Assembly: GCA_963755435.1 (NCBI GenBank)
Contig: CAVWJX010000003.1
Coordinates: forward strand, 992,001 to 1,056,000
DNA length: 64,000 nucleotides
Direction: 5' to 3'
Origin: AP-15 sp963755435
GTDB taxonomy: Bacteria; Pseudomonadota; Alphaproteobacteria; ATCC43930; CGMCC-115725
The notes below the pieces were generated by a model, which had not been told where the DNA came from, did not search any database, and worked only from the letters and a program-made list of their open reading frames with translations. Shown here piece after piece: positions 29,791-39,173 of the stretch; the stretch's first letter is position 1, and each line of letters starts with the position of its first letter. The position numbers and the translations under genes are program-made.

Positions 29791-31077
29791 GCGCGCCCAC
29801 GATCGAGCGCGTCGAGGCGGCCTGGGTGCTGGACTCCCGGGCCACCCCCACGGTGGAGGCCACCGTGATCCTGGCCGGCGGGCGCTCCGCCTTCGCCCAG
29901 GCCCCCTCGGGCGCGTCCACTGGCCGGCACGAGTCGGTCGAGCGCCGCGACGGCGACGTCCGCCGCTTCGGCGGCAAGGGCGTGGAGGGTGCGCTGCAGG
30001 CGGTGCGGGGGCCGATCAGCGAGCGGCTGGCCGGCATGGACGTCACGGACCAGGGCGCCCTCGACCGGGCCATGGTCAACCTCGACGGGACCGGGGACCG
30101 GTCGCGGCTCGGGGCCAACGCCACCGTCGCCGTCTCCGCCGCCTGCGCGCGGGCCGGCGCGATGGCGCGGGGCGTGCCGCTGTGGCGGCACCTCGCCGGT
30201 GATCGGCGGCCGTCCCTGCCGCTCCCCATGGTGAACGTCGTCAGCGGGGGCCTCCACGCCGGTGGCGGGATGGACGTCCAGGACGTGCTGGCCGTGCCGC
30301 TGGGCGCGCCCGATCTCGAGACGGCGGTCGAGTGGGTGCACGGCGTCTACCACGCCGCCGCCGCCCTGCTGGCCGAGCGGGGCGCGTCCACGCTCGTGGG
30401 GCACGAGGGCGGCTTCGGCGCCCCCACGGCCTCGGCCGAGGAGGCCATCGCCCTGGTCACCGAGGCGATCGAGCGCTCCGGCCGGGAGCCCGGCACCGAC
30501 GTGGCCGTCACCCTCGACCTGGCCGCCAGCGGGCTCCTCCGGGCCGACGGGTCCTACCTGCTCGGGGGCCGGTCCTTGACGGCGGGCGAGATGGTGGACA
30601 CGGTCGCCGGGTGGACGGAGCGGTTCCCGGTCGTCTCGATCGAGGACGGCCTGGCCGAGGACGACTGGACGGGCTGGACCGGCCTGACGGCCCGGCTCGG
30701 CGCGGCGGTCCAGCTCGATCGGCGACGACCTGCTTCGCCACCCAGGCCGGACCGGCCTCGCCAGGGCATCGAGCAGGGCGCGGCCAACGCCGTCCTGATC
30801 AAGGCTGAACCAGGTCGGCACCCTCTCCGAGACGCTCGACGCGGTCGCACCTGGCCCGCGCGCCACGGCTACCGCACGATCGTCTCGGCCCGCTCGGGCG
30901 AGACCGAGGACACCGACCATCGCCGACCTCGCCGTCGCCACCGCCGCCGGCCAGATCAAGATCGGCTCGGTCGCCCGCTCCGAGCGGCTGGCCAAGTACA
31001 ACCGCCTGCTGCGGATCAGCAGGGGGGCCGGCTCGCCGCCGTGGGCCGGCGCGTCGGGCCTTCGCCGAGCCGGCTGA
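29787..31077 (+). CDS. Enolase paralogue with altered active site
   Basis: Enolase-superfamily protein of about 430 residues. In yeast numbering it keeps the Ser39 loop (PSGASTG), His159 (SGGLHA), Glu211 (GHEGGFG), the metal ligands (TLDLAAS, VSIEDGLAEDDW, GDDL), Lys345 (VLIK then LNQVGTLSETLDA after one extra base) and Lys396 (GQIKIGSVARSERLAK). Glu168 is replaced by Asp (VQDVLAVP), and His373 by Ala (VSARSGETED). Breaks lie near 30718, 30745, 30806 and 30915. It is in a catabolic operon rather than a glycolytic one, so a related phosphorylated or non-phosphorylated hydroxyacid may be the true substrate. Confidence 0.8.
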
Positions 31078-31975
31078 AGCGGGGCCCGGCCACGGCCACG
31101 TGGCTGGACGGCGCCCGCCCCACCGCGGCGCACGCCAGGTCGGCGGCGGCGAGCAGCGCCCCCAGGTCCACGCCCGTGCGGCTGCCCATGGCCTCGAGCG
31201 CGTGCACCAGGTCCTCGAGCGGGAGGTTGCCCGACGCGCCCGGGGCGAACGGGCAGCCCCCGAGGCCCCCCACGGTGCCGTCCACCCGGGTGGCGCCCGC
31301 CTCCAGCGCGGCCAGGGCGTTAGCCACGGCGAGGCCCCTGGTGTCGTGGAGGTCGATCCCCAGCTCGACCGGGTGCACGGTGGCCGCGACCTCCGCCACC
31401 AGCCGCCCCACCTCGGTGGGCACGCCGGTCCCGATCGTGTCCCCCAGGGTGAGCCGTACGGCGCCCGCCTCCCTGGCGCGCGCCGCCACCGCCAGCACCT
31501 CGGCCGGCTCGACCGGCCCCGCGTAGGGACAGCCGAAGGCCGTGGAGAGCGTGGCCTCCACCTCGGCCGCCGTGCCGGCCAGGGCCACGATGCCCTCCAG
31601 CTCCGCCAGGGACGCCGCCACCGTGCGGCCGGCGTTCGCCTGGTTGTGCCGCTCGGACACCGAGACCACGAACTGCAGGTGGCCCATGCCGGCGGCGAGC
31701 GCCCGCTCCGCCCCACGGCGGTTCAGCACCAGGCCCCACAGCGTCACCCCCGGCGCGCGCCGGGGCGCCTCGCGGGCCATGGCCTCGGCGTCGGCCGTGG
31801 CCGGCACCCGGTCGGGCCGGGCGAAGGACGTCAGCTCCAGGTCGCGGAGCCCGGAGGCCACCAGGGCGTCCAGCAGCGCCAGCTTGGTCACGGTGGCGAC
31901 CGGCGGCTCGTCCTGCAGGCCGTCGCGCAGGGTGGCGTCGCGCAGCCGGACGGCCGGGGGCGGGCCCGGGCTCAC
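31016..31975 (-). CDS. HMG-CoA lyase family protein
   Basis: TIM-barrel lyase of the HMGL-like family: RLRDATLRDGLQDEP is the N-terminal metal/catalytic motif, SERHNQANAGRT and LGDTIGTGVPTEV follow, HDTRGLAVANALAAL carries the metal His, and GGLGGCPFAPGASGN is the signature with catalytic Cys. Cleaves 3-hydroxy-3-methylglutaryl-CoA or a homologue to acetyl-CoA or pyruvate plus an acid. 319 residues, intact. GTG 31975 overlaps the GntR stop. Its 3' 62 bases overlap the convergent enolase-like gene. The nearby CaiB protein could supply the CoA ester. Confidence 0.87.
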   Translation of the reverse strand: MSPGPPPAVRLRDATLRDGLQDEPPVATVTKLALLDALVASGLRDLELTSFARPDRVPATADAEAMAREAPRRAPGVTLWGLVLNRRGAERALAAGMGHLQFVVSVSERHNQANAGRTVAASLAELEGIVALAGTAAEVEATLSTAFGCPYAGPVEPAEVLAVAARAREAGAVRLTLGDTIGTGVPTEVGRLVAEVAATVHPVELGIDLHDTRGLAVANALAALEAGATRVDGTVGGLGGCPFAPGASGNLPLEDLVHALEAMGSRTGVDLGALLAAADLACAAVGRAPSSHVAVAGPRFSRLGEGPTRRPTAASRPPC

Positions 31976-32785
31976 CCGGCCACCCGGCGCGGCGAGCGCA
32001 CCGCCGCCGTCAGCCCGCGGTCGGCGGTGGCCGGGTGCCCGCCGTCCTCGCCCGGCTCGCCCACGATCGAGCGCGCGCCAGCGGCGCCACGGCGATCCGG
32101 TCGAGCAGGGAGTCCCTCCCCTGCAGGACGTGCTCGGCCATGAGCCGACCGGCCCGGTCCGCCTCGCCGGCGCCGATGGCGGCGCGGATCAGCCGGTGGA
32201 ACAGGTTGGAGCGCTCGCGCTCGGCCGGCGTGAACACCTGGAACGCCCGGAAGACCAGCGGGATGTCCACGGTACGGGCCATGAGCTGGCTCAGGCGGGG
32301 ATGGTCGGCCGAGCGGAGGACGGCGTCGTGGAACCGCGCGGTTGGCGCGGTGCAGCGCCCGCACGCCGTCCAGGCCGTCGTCGCCGGGGTGCGCGCCGTC
32401 GCCGGGGAGCACCGCGGCGTCGAACTCCTCGACGGCCAGGTCCATGGCGGCCAGGTCCTCCCCCGTGGCCCGGGCGGCCGACCGCTCGGCGGCGAGCGCC
32501 TCGAGCCGAGCCCGGAGCTTCGTAGAGGTCGGTGACGTCGCGGGCGGTGACCGGCCGGACCACGGCGCCGCGGTTGCGCCGGCTGACCACCAGGCCCTCG
32601 GCCTCGAGCATGCGCAGCGCCTCGCGGACCGGGGTCCGCGAGAGCGCGAACTCCTCGCCGATGCGCTGCTCGACCAGGCGCTGGCCCGAGCGGTAGCGGC
32701 CCTCGATGACGGCGGCGCGGATCAGCTCGTAGGCCCGCTCGGCGCTCCCCATCCCCGCCCCGGGGCCGGCTCCTGGGTCCGCCAC
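31972..32785 (-). CDS. GntR/FadR-type transcriptional regulator
   Basis: Winged helix-turn-helix at the N-terminus (AYELIRAAVIEGRYRSGQRL, LSRTPVREALRMLEAEGLV) and an FCD effector domain (RFHDAVLRSADHPRLSQLM, FHRLIRAAIGAGEADRAGRLM AEH). Breaks near 32520 and 32345. GTG 32785 is chosen since it opens the frame leading into the HTH. Transcribed divergently from the CaiB gene and coupled with HMGL-like gene; it likely senses an acid or CoA ester and binds the palindrome at 32994. Confidence 0.85.
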
Positions 32786-32993
32786 ATGGGATACAATACT
32801 GCCTGCCAGGGTGCCCGGCGCCCCCTCCGGCAGGGCCGGGAGGCGGCGGTCCCGCCCCGGGGGCGGGCGGCGCGGTGCCGGCGGCTCGATCCCTGTCATC
32901 GGGGGTGCAACGCCGCCGGGCGCCGTGGGGCGAGGCCCCGGCCGCCACCCGGCCCCCGCGGCCAGGATCCGGCAACCCTGTGTGCGACGATAA

Positions 32994-33007
32994 GATCGTA
33001 TACAATC
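32994..33007. promoter_or_regulatory. Candidate GntR/FadR operator
   Basis: GATCGTATACAATC is an imperfect 7+7 palindrome (6 of 7 pairs) centred on GTATAC, the form expected for FadR-type GntR regulators. It sits in the gap between the GntR gene and the CaiB gene. A partial second site, GGATACAATAC, lies at 32789-32799 close to the GntR start. The rest of the 32786-33131 gap is GC-rich with no clear gene. Confidence 0.55.
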
Positions 33008-33131
33008 GGTCCGGTGACGGGGAGCACGGCAGCCGGCGGCGTCCCCCCGCACGGCGTGCCCCTTCCGGGCGCCGGATTCCCCTCCGGGCGCCGGGGCGCC
33101 GGCGGCTGCCGCGGCCGGGCCGCTGGAGGGC

Positions 33132-34367
33132 GTGCGGGTGCTGGAGCTCGGCAGCTTCATCGCCGGTCCCTTCGCCGGCCAGCTCCTCGGGGACTACGGG
33201 GCCGAGGTGGTCAAGGTGGAGCCCCCCGGCGCGGGCGACCCGATGCGGCACTGGGGCGTGGAGCTGGACGGCGACAGCCTCTGGTGGCCGGGCATCGCCC
33301 GCAACAAGCGCTCGGCCTGCGTGGACCTTCGCCACGAGCGGGGCCGGGACGTGGTGCGGCGGCTGGCCGCCCGCTGCGACGTGGTGCTCGAGAACTTCCG
33401 GCCGGGCCGCATGGCCGAGTGGGGCCTCGGCTACGACGCCCTCTCGGCGGGCAACCCGCGGCTGGTGATGGTCCACGTCTCGGGGTTCGGCCAGACCGGC
33501 CCGCGCGCCGGCTCCACGGGCTTCGGGAACATCGGCGAGGCGGTGGGCGGCATCCGCCACACCACCGGCGACCCGGACCGGCCGCCGAGCCGGACCGGGA
33601 TCAGCCTCGGGGACTCGCTGGCCGCGCTGTTCTCGGTGGTGGGGGCCCTGGCCGCCCTGCACGAGGCGCGCCGCTCGGGCCGCGGGCAGGAGGTGGACGT
33701 CGCCATCTACGAGGCGGTGCACGCCCTCATGGAGTCCTCGATGGCCGACTACGAGCTCGGCGGCGTGCTGCGGGGGCGCACCGGCAGCGTGCTGCCCGGG
33801 GTGGCCCCGTCGAACGCGTACCCCACCGCCGACGGCTCGGACGTGGTGGTGGCCGCCAACGCCGACGCCGTCTTCGGCAGGCTCTGCAAGGCCATGGGCC
33901 GGCCCGAGCTCGCCCACGACGAGCGGTTCCGGACCCACGCCGCCCGCGGCGAGCACATGGAGGAGCTGGACGGCCTGATCTCGGCGTGGACCCGCGGCCT
34001 CGGTCCCGACCGGCTCCTGGCGACGCTCGAGGAGCACGGCGTGCCCGCCGGGCGCATCTTCACCGCCCGCGACGTGCTGGCCGACGCGCACTACGCCGCA
34101 CGCGGGATGGTGCTGCGCCGCACCGCCGCCCAGGGATGGGACGTGCCCATGCAGGGCGTGGTCCCCGCGTTCTCGCGGACCCCGGGCTCGGTGCGGGCCG
34201 CCGGGCCGCGGCTCGGCGCCCACACCCGCGAGGTGGTCTGCGGCCTGGGCGGCATGGCGGCGGAGGAGTACGAGGCGCTCGTGGCGGCCGGCGTGCTGGC
34301 CGGGGCGGAGGACGCGCCGGAAGCCGCGCCGGAAGCCGCGCCGGGGGACGCGACGCCGGTGCCCTGA
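33132..34367 (+). CDS. CaiB/BaiF-type CoA-transferase
   Basis: Family III CoA-transferase, moving CoA between acids. VRVLELGSFIAGPFAGQLLGDYGAEVVKVEPP is the classical N-terminus (shown in parts), NKRSACVDLR follows, and the catalytic Asp is in LGDSLAALFSV. About 411 residues, intact from 33132. The usual PLEG just before VRVLELG is encoded immediately upstream in the same frame but no start codon leads into it, so the true start may be GTG 33014 with an indel near 33080. The C-terminal tail repeats EAAP. Divergent from a GntR regulator. Confidence 0.85.
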   Translation: MRVLELGSFIAGPFAGQLLGDYGAEVVKVEPPGAGDPMRHWGVELDGDSLWWPGIARNKRSACVDLRHERGRDVVRRLAARCDVVLENFRPGRMAEWGLGYDALSAGNPRLVMVHVSGFGQTGPRAGSTGFGNIGEAVGGIRHTTGDPDRPPSRTGISLGDSLAALFSVVGALAALHEARRSGRGQEVDVAIYEAVHALMESSMADYELGGVLRGRTGSVLPGVAPSNAYPTADGSDVVVAANADAVFGRLCKAMGRPELAHDERFRTHAARGEHMEELDGLISAWTRGLGPDRLLATLEEHGVPAGRIFTARDVLADAHYAARGMVLRRTAAQGWDVPMQGVVPAFSRTPGSVRAAGPRLGAHTREVVCGLGGMAAEEYEALVAAGVLAGAEDAPEAAPEAAPGDATPVP

Positions 34368-34376
34368 CCGATCCGA

Positions 34377-35161
34377 TCAGTCCCCGGCGGCGGCGGGGTC
34401 CGGCGCGGCGCCCCCGGCGTGCTCGCCGAGCTCGGCCACCAGTGCCCGCCAGGCCAGCGCGTCGTTGAAGGCGCTGCCCAGGTCCGGGAAGCTCGGCCAG
34501 GTCCTCCGGCCCCAGCGGCGGCGGCTCGGCGCCGAGCAGCGCCAGGTCGAGCGTGACGGACAGCAGCGCCTCCAGGTTGACCGCGGCCACCGTGGCCGCC
34601 TCCACGGTGGGCCCGGCCACCGTGATCCCGTGGCCGCGCAGCAGGCACAGCGGGCGGTCCCCCATCGCCGCCACCATCTCCTCCGCCAGCTCCGGCCGCG
34701 AGATCAGCACGGGGCGGGGGTAGACGGGCACGCCGTTCAACCGCCATGCGCATGGCCGGGATGTTGTACGCGCCGAAGACCGGCCGCGGCACGAGGCCGG
34801 CGAGCCCGCAGCGGAGGGCGGCGGGCGGGTGGGCGTGGACCACCGCCCCCACCTCCGGGCGGGCGCGGTCGAGCGCGGCGTGGATGGGCAGCTCCTTGGG
34901 CAGCGCCCAGCCGGCGGCGGGCTCGGCCAGCCGGTCGTCCGGCCCCACCCGGCGCACGTCGGCGGGGGCGGTGCGAGCCACGCCGCGCTCGTGCGGCCCG
35001 CGGCACCGCACCAGGTACCCGCCGTCGGGCAGGCGGGCGGACACGTGGCCGAGCACCCCGTCCACGAGGCCGCGGCGGCCGAGCACGCGGCACGCGGTGG
35101 CCACGGCGGCGGCCAGCGTCCCGGGCGCTGTCCCGGCCCCGGCGCCGCCGTCAGCGGACAC
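34377..35161 (-). CDS. Class II aldolase/adducin-fold protein, likely dihydroxyphthalate-type decarboxylase
   Basis: Class II aldolase fold: VLGHVSARLPDGGYLV, the metal-His motif VGAVVHAHPPAALRCGL, and LLRGHGITVAGPTVEAAT with the third His. Breaks near 34738 and 34490; the end reads FNDALAWRALVAELGEHAGG. In actinobacterial phthalate operons the 3,4-dihydroxyphthalate 2-decarboxylase (PhtC) has this fold and sits next to the dioxygenase and dihydrodiol dehydrogenase, exactly as here. It would make protocatechuate. Aldolase activity remains possible. GTG 35161 overlaps the SDR stop by 11 bases. Confidence 0.78.
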
Positions 35162-35909
35162 CGATCCCCCCGTCCGAGCGGACGACCTCGCCGGTGATCC
35201 CCGACGCCGCGTCCGAGGCCAGGAAGACGTAGGCCCCGGCGTGGTGGCGCGGGGTGAGCGCCACGTGCAGCGGGGTCCGGGCCTCGAGCTCCTCCCGCCG
35301 CCCCGGCCGGTCGCCCAGCCGCTCGCCGTCCGAGCCCAGGCTGCGGGCCCCGCGCAGGTCGGTGCCGAGGGTGCCGCCGGGGGCCACGCCGTTCACCCGG
35401 ATCTCGGGCGCCAGCTCGTGCGCGAGCTGGGCCACCAGGCCGCGGGCGGCGAACTTGGAGGCCACGTAGAGCGGCCCGCCCCGGCCGGGGTAGAAGCTGG
35501 AGCTGGACAGCGTAAGCACCACGTTGCCGTGGGCGGCGCGCAGGGCCGGCAGCGCCGCCTGCACCACCAGCAGCACGCTCTTCACGTTGACGGCGAAGAT
35601 CTCGTCGAAGGCGCGGTCGAGGGCCTGGCGCGGGATGGCGTCCAGGGGCCGGTAGTGGTCGAAGATCCCGGCGAAGGTGGCGACCACGTCGAGGCGCCCC
35701 CACCGGTCCGTGGCGGCCTCCACCAGCGCACCGGTGCCCACCGCCGAGGTGGCGTCGCCCCGCAGCGCGAGCACCCGGTCGCCGAGCCCGCGGAGGTCGT
35801 CCACCTTGGCCGGGTCGAGCTCGAGCACGGCCACGGCGGCGCCGGCCGCCGCGAAGGCCTCGACCGCCGCCCGCCCTATCCCCGAGCCGCCGCCGGTGCA
35901 GGCGACCAC
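35151..35909 (-). CDS. cis-dihydrodiol dehydrogenase (SDR)
   Basis: SDR resembling BphB/HcaB/PhtB dihydrodiol dehydrogenases: VVACTGGGSGIG, LDVVATFAGIFDHY, LTLSSSSFYPGRGGPLYVASKFA (Ser, Tyr, Lys; shown in family order) and VNGVAPGGTLGTDLRG, the pattern typical of this subgroup. GTG 35909 begins inside the first strand, so the real start is probably GTG 35935 with a one-base loss near 35912. Oxidises the cis-dihydrodiol made by the adjacent dioxygenase. Confidence 0.85.
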   Translation of the reverse strand: MVACTGGGSGIGRAAVEAFAAAGAAVAVLELDPAKVDDLRGLGDRVLALRGDATSAVGTGALVEAATDRWGRLDVVATFAGIFDHYRPLDAIPRQALDRAFDEIFAVNVKSVLLVVQAALPALRAAHGNVVLTLSSSSFYPGRGGPLYVASKFAARGLVAQLAHELAPEIRVNGVAPGGTLGTDLRGARSLGSDGERLGDRPGRREELEARTPLHVALTPRHHAGAYVFLASDAASGITGEVVRSDGGIGVR

Positions 35910-35957
35910 CTTCCCGTCGACGCGCCGGCGCTCACGGGCGGGGCCCCCGGCGGGCGC

Positions 35958-36494
35958 TCACAGGAAGATCGCCAGGTTCTGGGTCCGCACCACCGACTCG
36001 TCGAGGACGATCTCCCGCGAGGCCATCCGCAGGCCGTCGCCCACCCGGCGCAGCACGTCGTGCCGCTCGGCGGCCATCCACTCCGGCGGCCGCACGTCCA
36101 GCCGGCTCCGGAAGAGCAGCAGGTAGCTGCGGACCGCCAGCTCCCCCCGGGCGTCGCAGGCGCAGGCCCGGACGTTGGTGACGAACCGGCGGGTCCGCGA
36201 CGGCGGGTCCTCGGTCCAGGCGTGGCGCCCCGACAGCCGCTCCACCCGCTTGCCGAGGGTGTAGCGGTCCTCGTCGAAGTGGTCCATCCGCCGCTCGGGA
36301 CCGGGCTGGCCCTGCATGGCGGTGACGCTCACCGGCATGCGGTACCGGACGTCCTCGGTGAGCAGCTCCAGCCACTCGGCGTAGCGGTGCTCGTCGAGCA
36401 GCTCGGCCTCGGCGTGGAGGAACCGGGTGATCTCGTAGTGGGTCTCCATCCCTACCGGGGCGCCCGGGAGCCCCGCCCCCGTGCTGACGGTCAT
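35958..36494 (-). CDS. Aromatic ring-hydroxylating dioxygenase beta subunit
   Basis: NTF2-fold small subunit of a Rieske non-heme iron dioxygenase, about 178 residues, intact. ITRFLHAEAELLDEHRYAEW, LTEDVRYRMPV, SRTRRFVTNV and the C-terminal ESVVRTQNLAIFL are typical. ATG 36494 overlaps the alpha-subunit stop (ATGA), which supports a fixed alpha-beta ratio. Confidence 0.9.
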   Translation of the reverse strand: MTVSTGAGLPGAPVGMETHYEITRFLHAEAELLDEHRYAEWLELLTEDVRYRMPVSVTAMQGQPGPERRMDHFDEDRYTLGKRVERLSGRHAWTEDPPSRTRRFVTNVRACACDARGELAVRSYLLLFRSRLDVRPPEWMAAERHDVLRRVGDGLRMASREIVLDESVVRTQNLAIFL

Positions 36495-37876
36495 CCGGCC
36501 ACCGTCAGGCCCACCGGCGCGGCGAGGCTGCCGCGGAGCCCGTGGGCGGCGTCGCCCCGCAGGAGGCTTCCCCAACGGCGGAGCAGCTCCCGCTGGTTGT
36601 ATTCGCCGTAGCCGACATGAGCCTACCCCGGGCCCGGGCCATCCGGCCAACGGCTCGTGCAGCGTGCCGTTCGCCGTCGCCCATGCCCATGGTCGAGTCG
36701 AGTTCGACCTGGCTCGAGAACCGCCTTTGCTGACGAGGTGATCGACGTCCAGTTCTCGACGTCGTCCTGCTCGAACATGCCCGAGGAGCCGAAGCACATG
36801 AGGTAGGCCTTGTAGGAATCGTCCTTGTACCACTGCGGGGCGTTCTGCGTCGACGACGAACCAGGACAGGACCTCTGTCTCGGTCGCGCTGATGGGCTGC
36901 CAGAGCCGGATGGAGATGAACGGCACCACCTCGTGCGCCCTCGTGCACCCGCGGCCAATTGTGGACGAAGCTCAGGTTCGGGAAGATCGTTGCCGCCGAG
37001 ACCATGAAGCCGGCTTCGCCCACCATCTTCTTCTGGTCGGCGCTCCAACGGTCGTGCATGCGCGCGACCATCTCCTCCGGGTAGCCGATGTGCGCCAGGT
37101 TCTTGTCGAAGTCGTCGGTGGGCAGCTTGTAGGTCGTGCCCGCCGCCCGCGCCCGGCCCAGTACAGAGCGCCCTCCTTCCGCCGGTTCGCCTTCGGCTCC
37201 ATGAAGAGCCCGATCTCCACCACGCTCACGTGCGTATGGGGCGTGTGATACGAGTCGCCGGAGAAGTTCTCGGCGCCGATCTTCCAGTTGCTCTGAATCA
37301 GCCAACGCTGCGGGCCGCGGACCTCCATCCCTTCCTCGCTGTGGTTCATGTAGAGATCCAGATAGAAGTCGAACCCGCCCAAGACTCTCCTCGAGCGAGG
37401 CGGCGTCCGGGTCGAGGCACGCGAAGATCATGCCCCGCGTGATCCGGTGCGGGGCGCCGATGCACCAGCGACGTCTGCGACTTCGGTCCAACCCGGCGTC
37501 CCCGCCATACGCCTCGGCGTGGAACGGCAGACCCACCAGCTTCCCGTGTTCCTGTAGGTCCAGGCGTGGTAGGGACAGCGGAAATGGGACGCGTTGCCCG
37601 CCTCGGCCCGGCACACCTGCATGCCCCGGTGCCGGCACATGTTCAGCAGCACCCGGACCTCGCCGTCGTCGCCCCGCACCACGATGAACGAATCGTCCAC
37701 GATCCGCCTCACCACGTAGTCACCGGCGTTCGGGATCTCGGACACGTGGGCCAGGAACTGCCAGCTCCTGCTGAAGAGGCGGTCGCGCTCGAGGCTGGTG
37801 CGATCTCCGGGTCGCTGTACATCCCGGCCGGGATCTTCCCCCGGTCCACCTGCTCCACAAGCTGCTCGATCTCCAT
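36491..37876 (-). CDS. Aromatic ring-hydroxylating dioxygenase alpha subunit (frame-broken)
   Basis: Catalytic Rieske oxygenase subunit. The [2Fe-2S] motif reads CRHRG...CPYHAWTY (two Cys, two His). The mononuclear iron site is ENFSGDSYHTPHTH. Other pieces: FLAHVSEIPNAGDYVVRRI, ATIFPNLSFVHNW, and the end GSLLRG...GLTVAG. Breaks near 37800, 37545, 37470, 37385, 37150, 36945, 36855, 36715 and 36610. Together with the downstream dihydrodiol dehydrogenase and decarboxylase it best fits phthalate 3,4-dioxygenase; the ferredoxin and reductase are not in the window. It would act on the carboxylated ring entering the pca pathway. Confidence 0.85.
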
Positions 37877-37999
37877 CGTGCCTCCCACGCCGGCGTCCGG
37901 CACCCCGTGACCGGGAGCGCCCCTGCCCTGGTCGCCGCCTGCCGCCCGGGAGCGGCCGGCGTCCCCAGCAGGAAGGTACCGTCACCCAAATGCAAACGA

Positions 38000-38041
38000 C
38001 AAATAGCCATTTTTGGCCGTTTCGTCATATTTCTCCTATGG
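38000..38041 (-). promoter_or_regulatory. Composite motif copy C (CAAATAG-N28-CCTATGG)
   Basis: CAAATAG at 38000-38006 and CCTATGG at 38035-38041, 28 bases apart, in the 350-base gap between the dioxygenase operon (minus) and the LysR gene (plus). It is 123 bases from the alpha-subunit start. A short GCC-ATTTTT-GGC hairpin lies inside. The remaining gap to 38226 holds no gene that I can support. Confidence 0.5.
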
Positions 38042-38226
38042 ATCGAGCGGCCCGCGGAGGGTGGAGATCCGCAGGTCAGCAGCGAGATCCGGCGCCGCTG
38101 GCCCGGGACCGGCGTCGCCCGGCCGGGCCCGGGCTCCGCTGGGCGGCACCCCGGCGTCCGGGCCCGCTCGATCGGGAGAACATGCAGTTACGGGCGTAAA
38201 CCGCACGGAATGGCTATCGTCCTGCC

Positions 38227-39149
38227 ATGCCCATCGACACCAGGGTGTCGCTCCACAAGCTGGAGGTCTTCGACGCGGTGGTGGAGCTGGGCGGGGTCAG
38301 CCGCGCCGCCGACCACCTGGGGGTGGCGCAGCCGGTGGTCAGCGGGCACCTGCGGTCCCTCGAGCAGCGGGTCGGCGCCAGCCTCTTCTACCGCGAGGGC
38401 CGGCGGCTGCACCTCACCGAGGCCGGGCGGGCCGTCCACCTCTGGGCCACCGACATGCTGCGGCGCACGCGGGAGCTCGCCGCGACCTCGACAGCGTGTC
38501 GGACGGCCTGGCGGGGAGCGTGGTGGTGGGCACGAGCATGTCCATCGGCAGCTACGTGCTCCCGCCGCTGCTGGCGTCGTTCCTCCGCGAGCGGCCGGCG
38601 GTGGAGGTGCGGATCGACATCGGCGCGGCGGCCCAGTCCATCGCCGGGACCGAAGCCGGGGAGAACGACTTCTCGGTGGTGGTCATCGAGGCGGCCACCA
38701 CCAACCACGGCCTGGTCACCGAGCAGATCGGCCTGGAGGAGCTGGTCCTGGTGGCACCGCCGCACGGCGTCCCCGAGGGCAGCTCGGTCACCGTGGACGA
38801 GCTGCGGCCGCTCCCGTTCATCGAGGCCCAGAAGGGGACGCTGCGCCGGACCTTCATCGACCAGGAGCTGGCGCACATCGGCCTGCCCGAGCGGCACGTC
38901 GCGGCCGAGCTCGGGCATCCCGAGGCCATGAAGCTGCTGGTGGGCGCCGGGCTCGGCGTGTCGTTCCTCTTCCGGGCCGCCGTGAGCCGGGAGATCGCCG
39001 ACGGGACCCTCCGGGAGGTGGCCATCCCGGGCGTCCACCTGGTGGGACCGGTCTTCCTCGTGCACCGCAAGGACAAGCTCTTCTCCGCCGTCCACCGCGC
39101 CCTCATCCAGGACATCCGGGCCCACGTGGGCCCGGCGGCACCGGCCTGA
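38227..39149 (+). CDS. LysR-family transcriptional regulator
   Basis: N-terminal winged HTH: LHKLEVFDAVVELGGVSRAA, DHLGVAQPVVSGHLRSLEQR. After a break near 38488 comes the effector domain GSVVVGTSMSIGSYVLPPLL and GHPEAMKLLVGAGLGVSFLF. About 307 residues. Divergent from the dioxygenase operon, so it probably activates that operon with an aromatic acid such as phthalate or protocatechuate as inducer. Confidence 0.88.
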
Positions 39150-39173
39150 CGGGGTCCCGGCCGGGGGCGCCCG

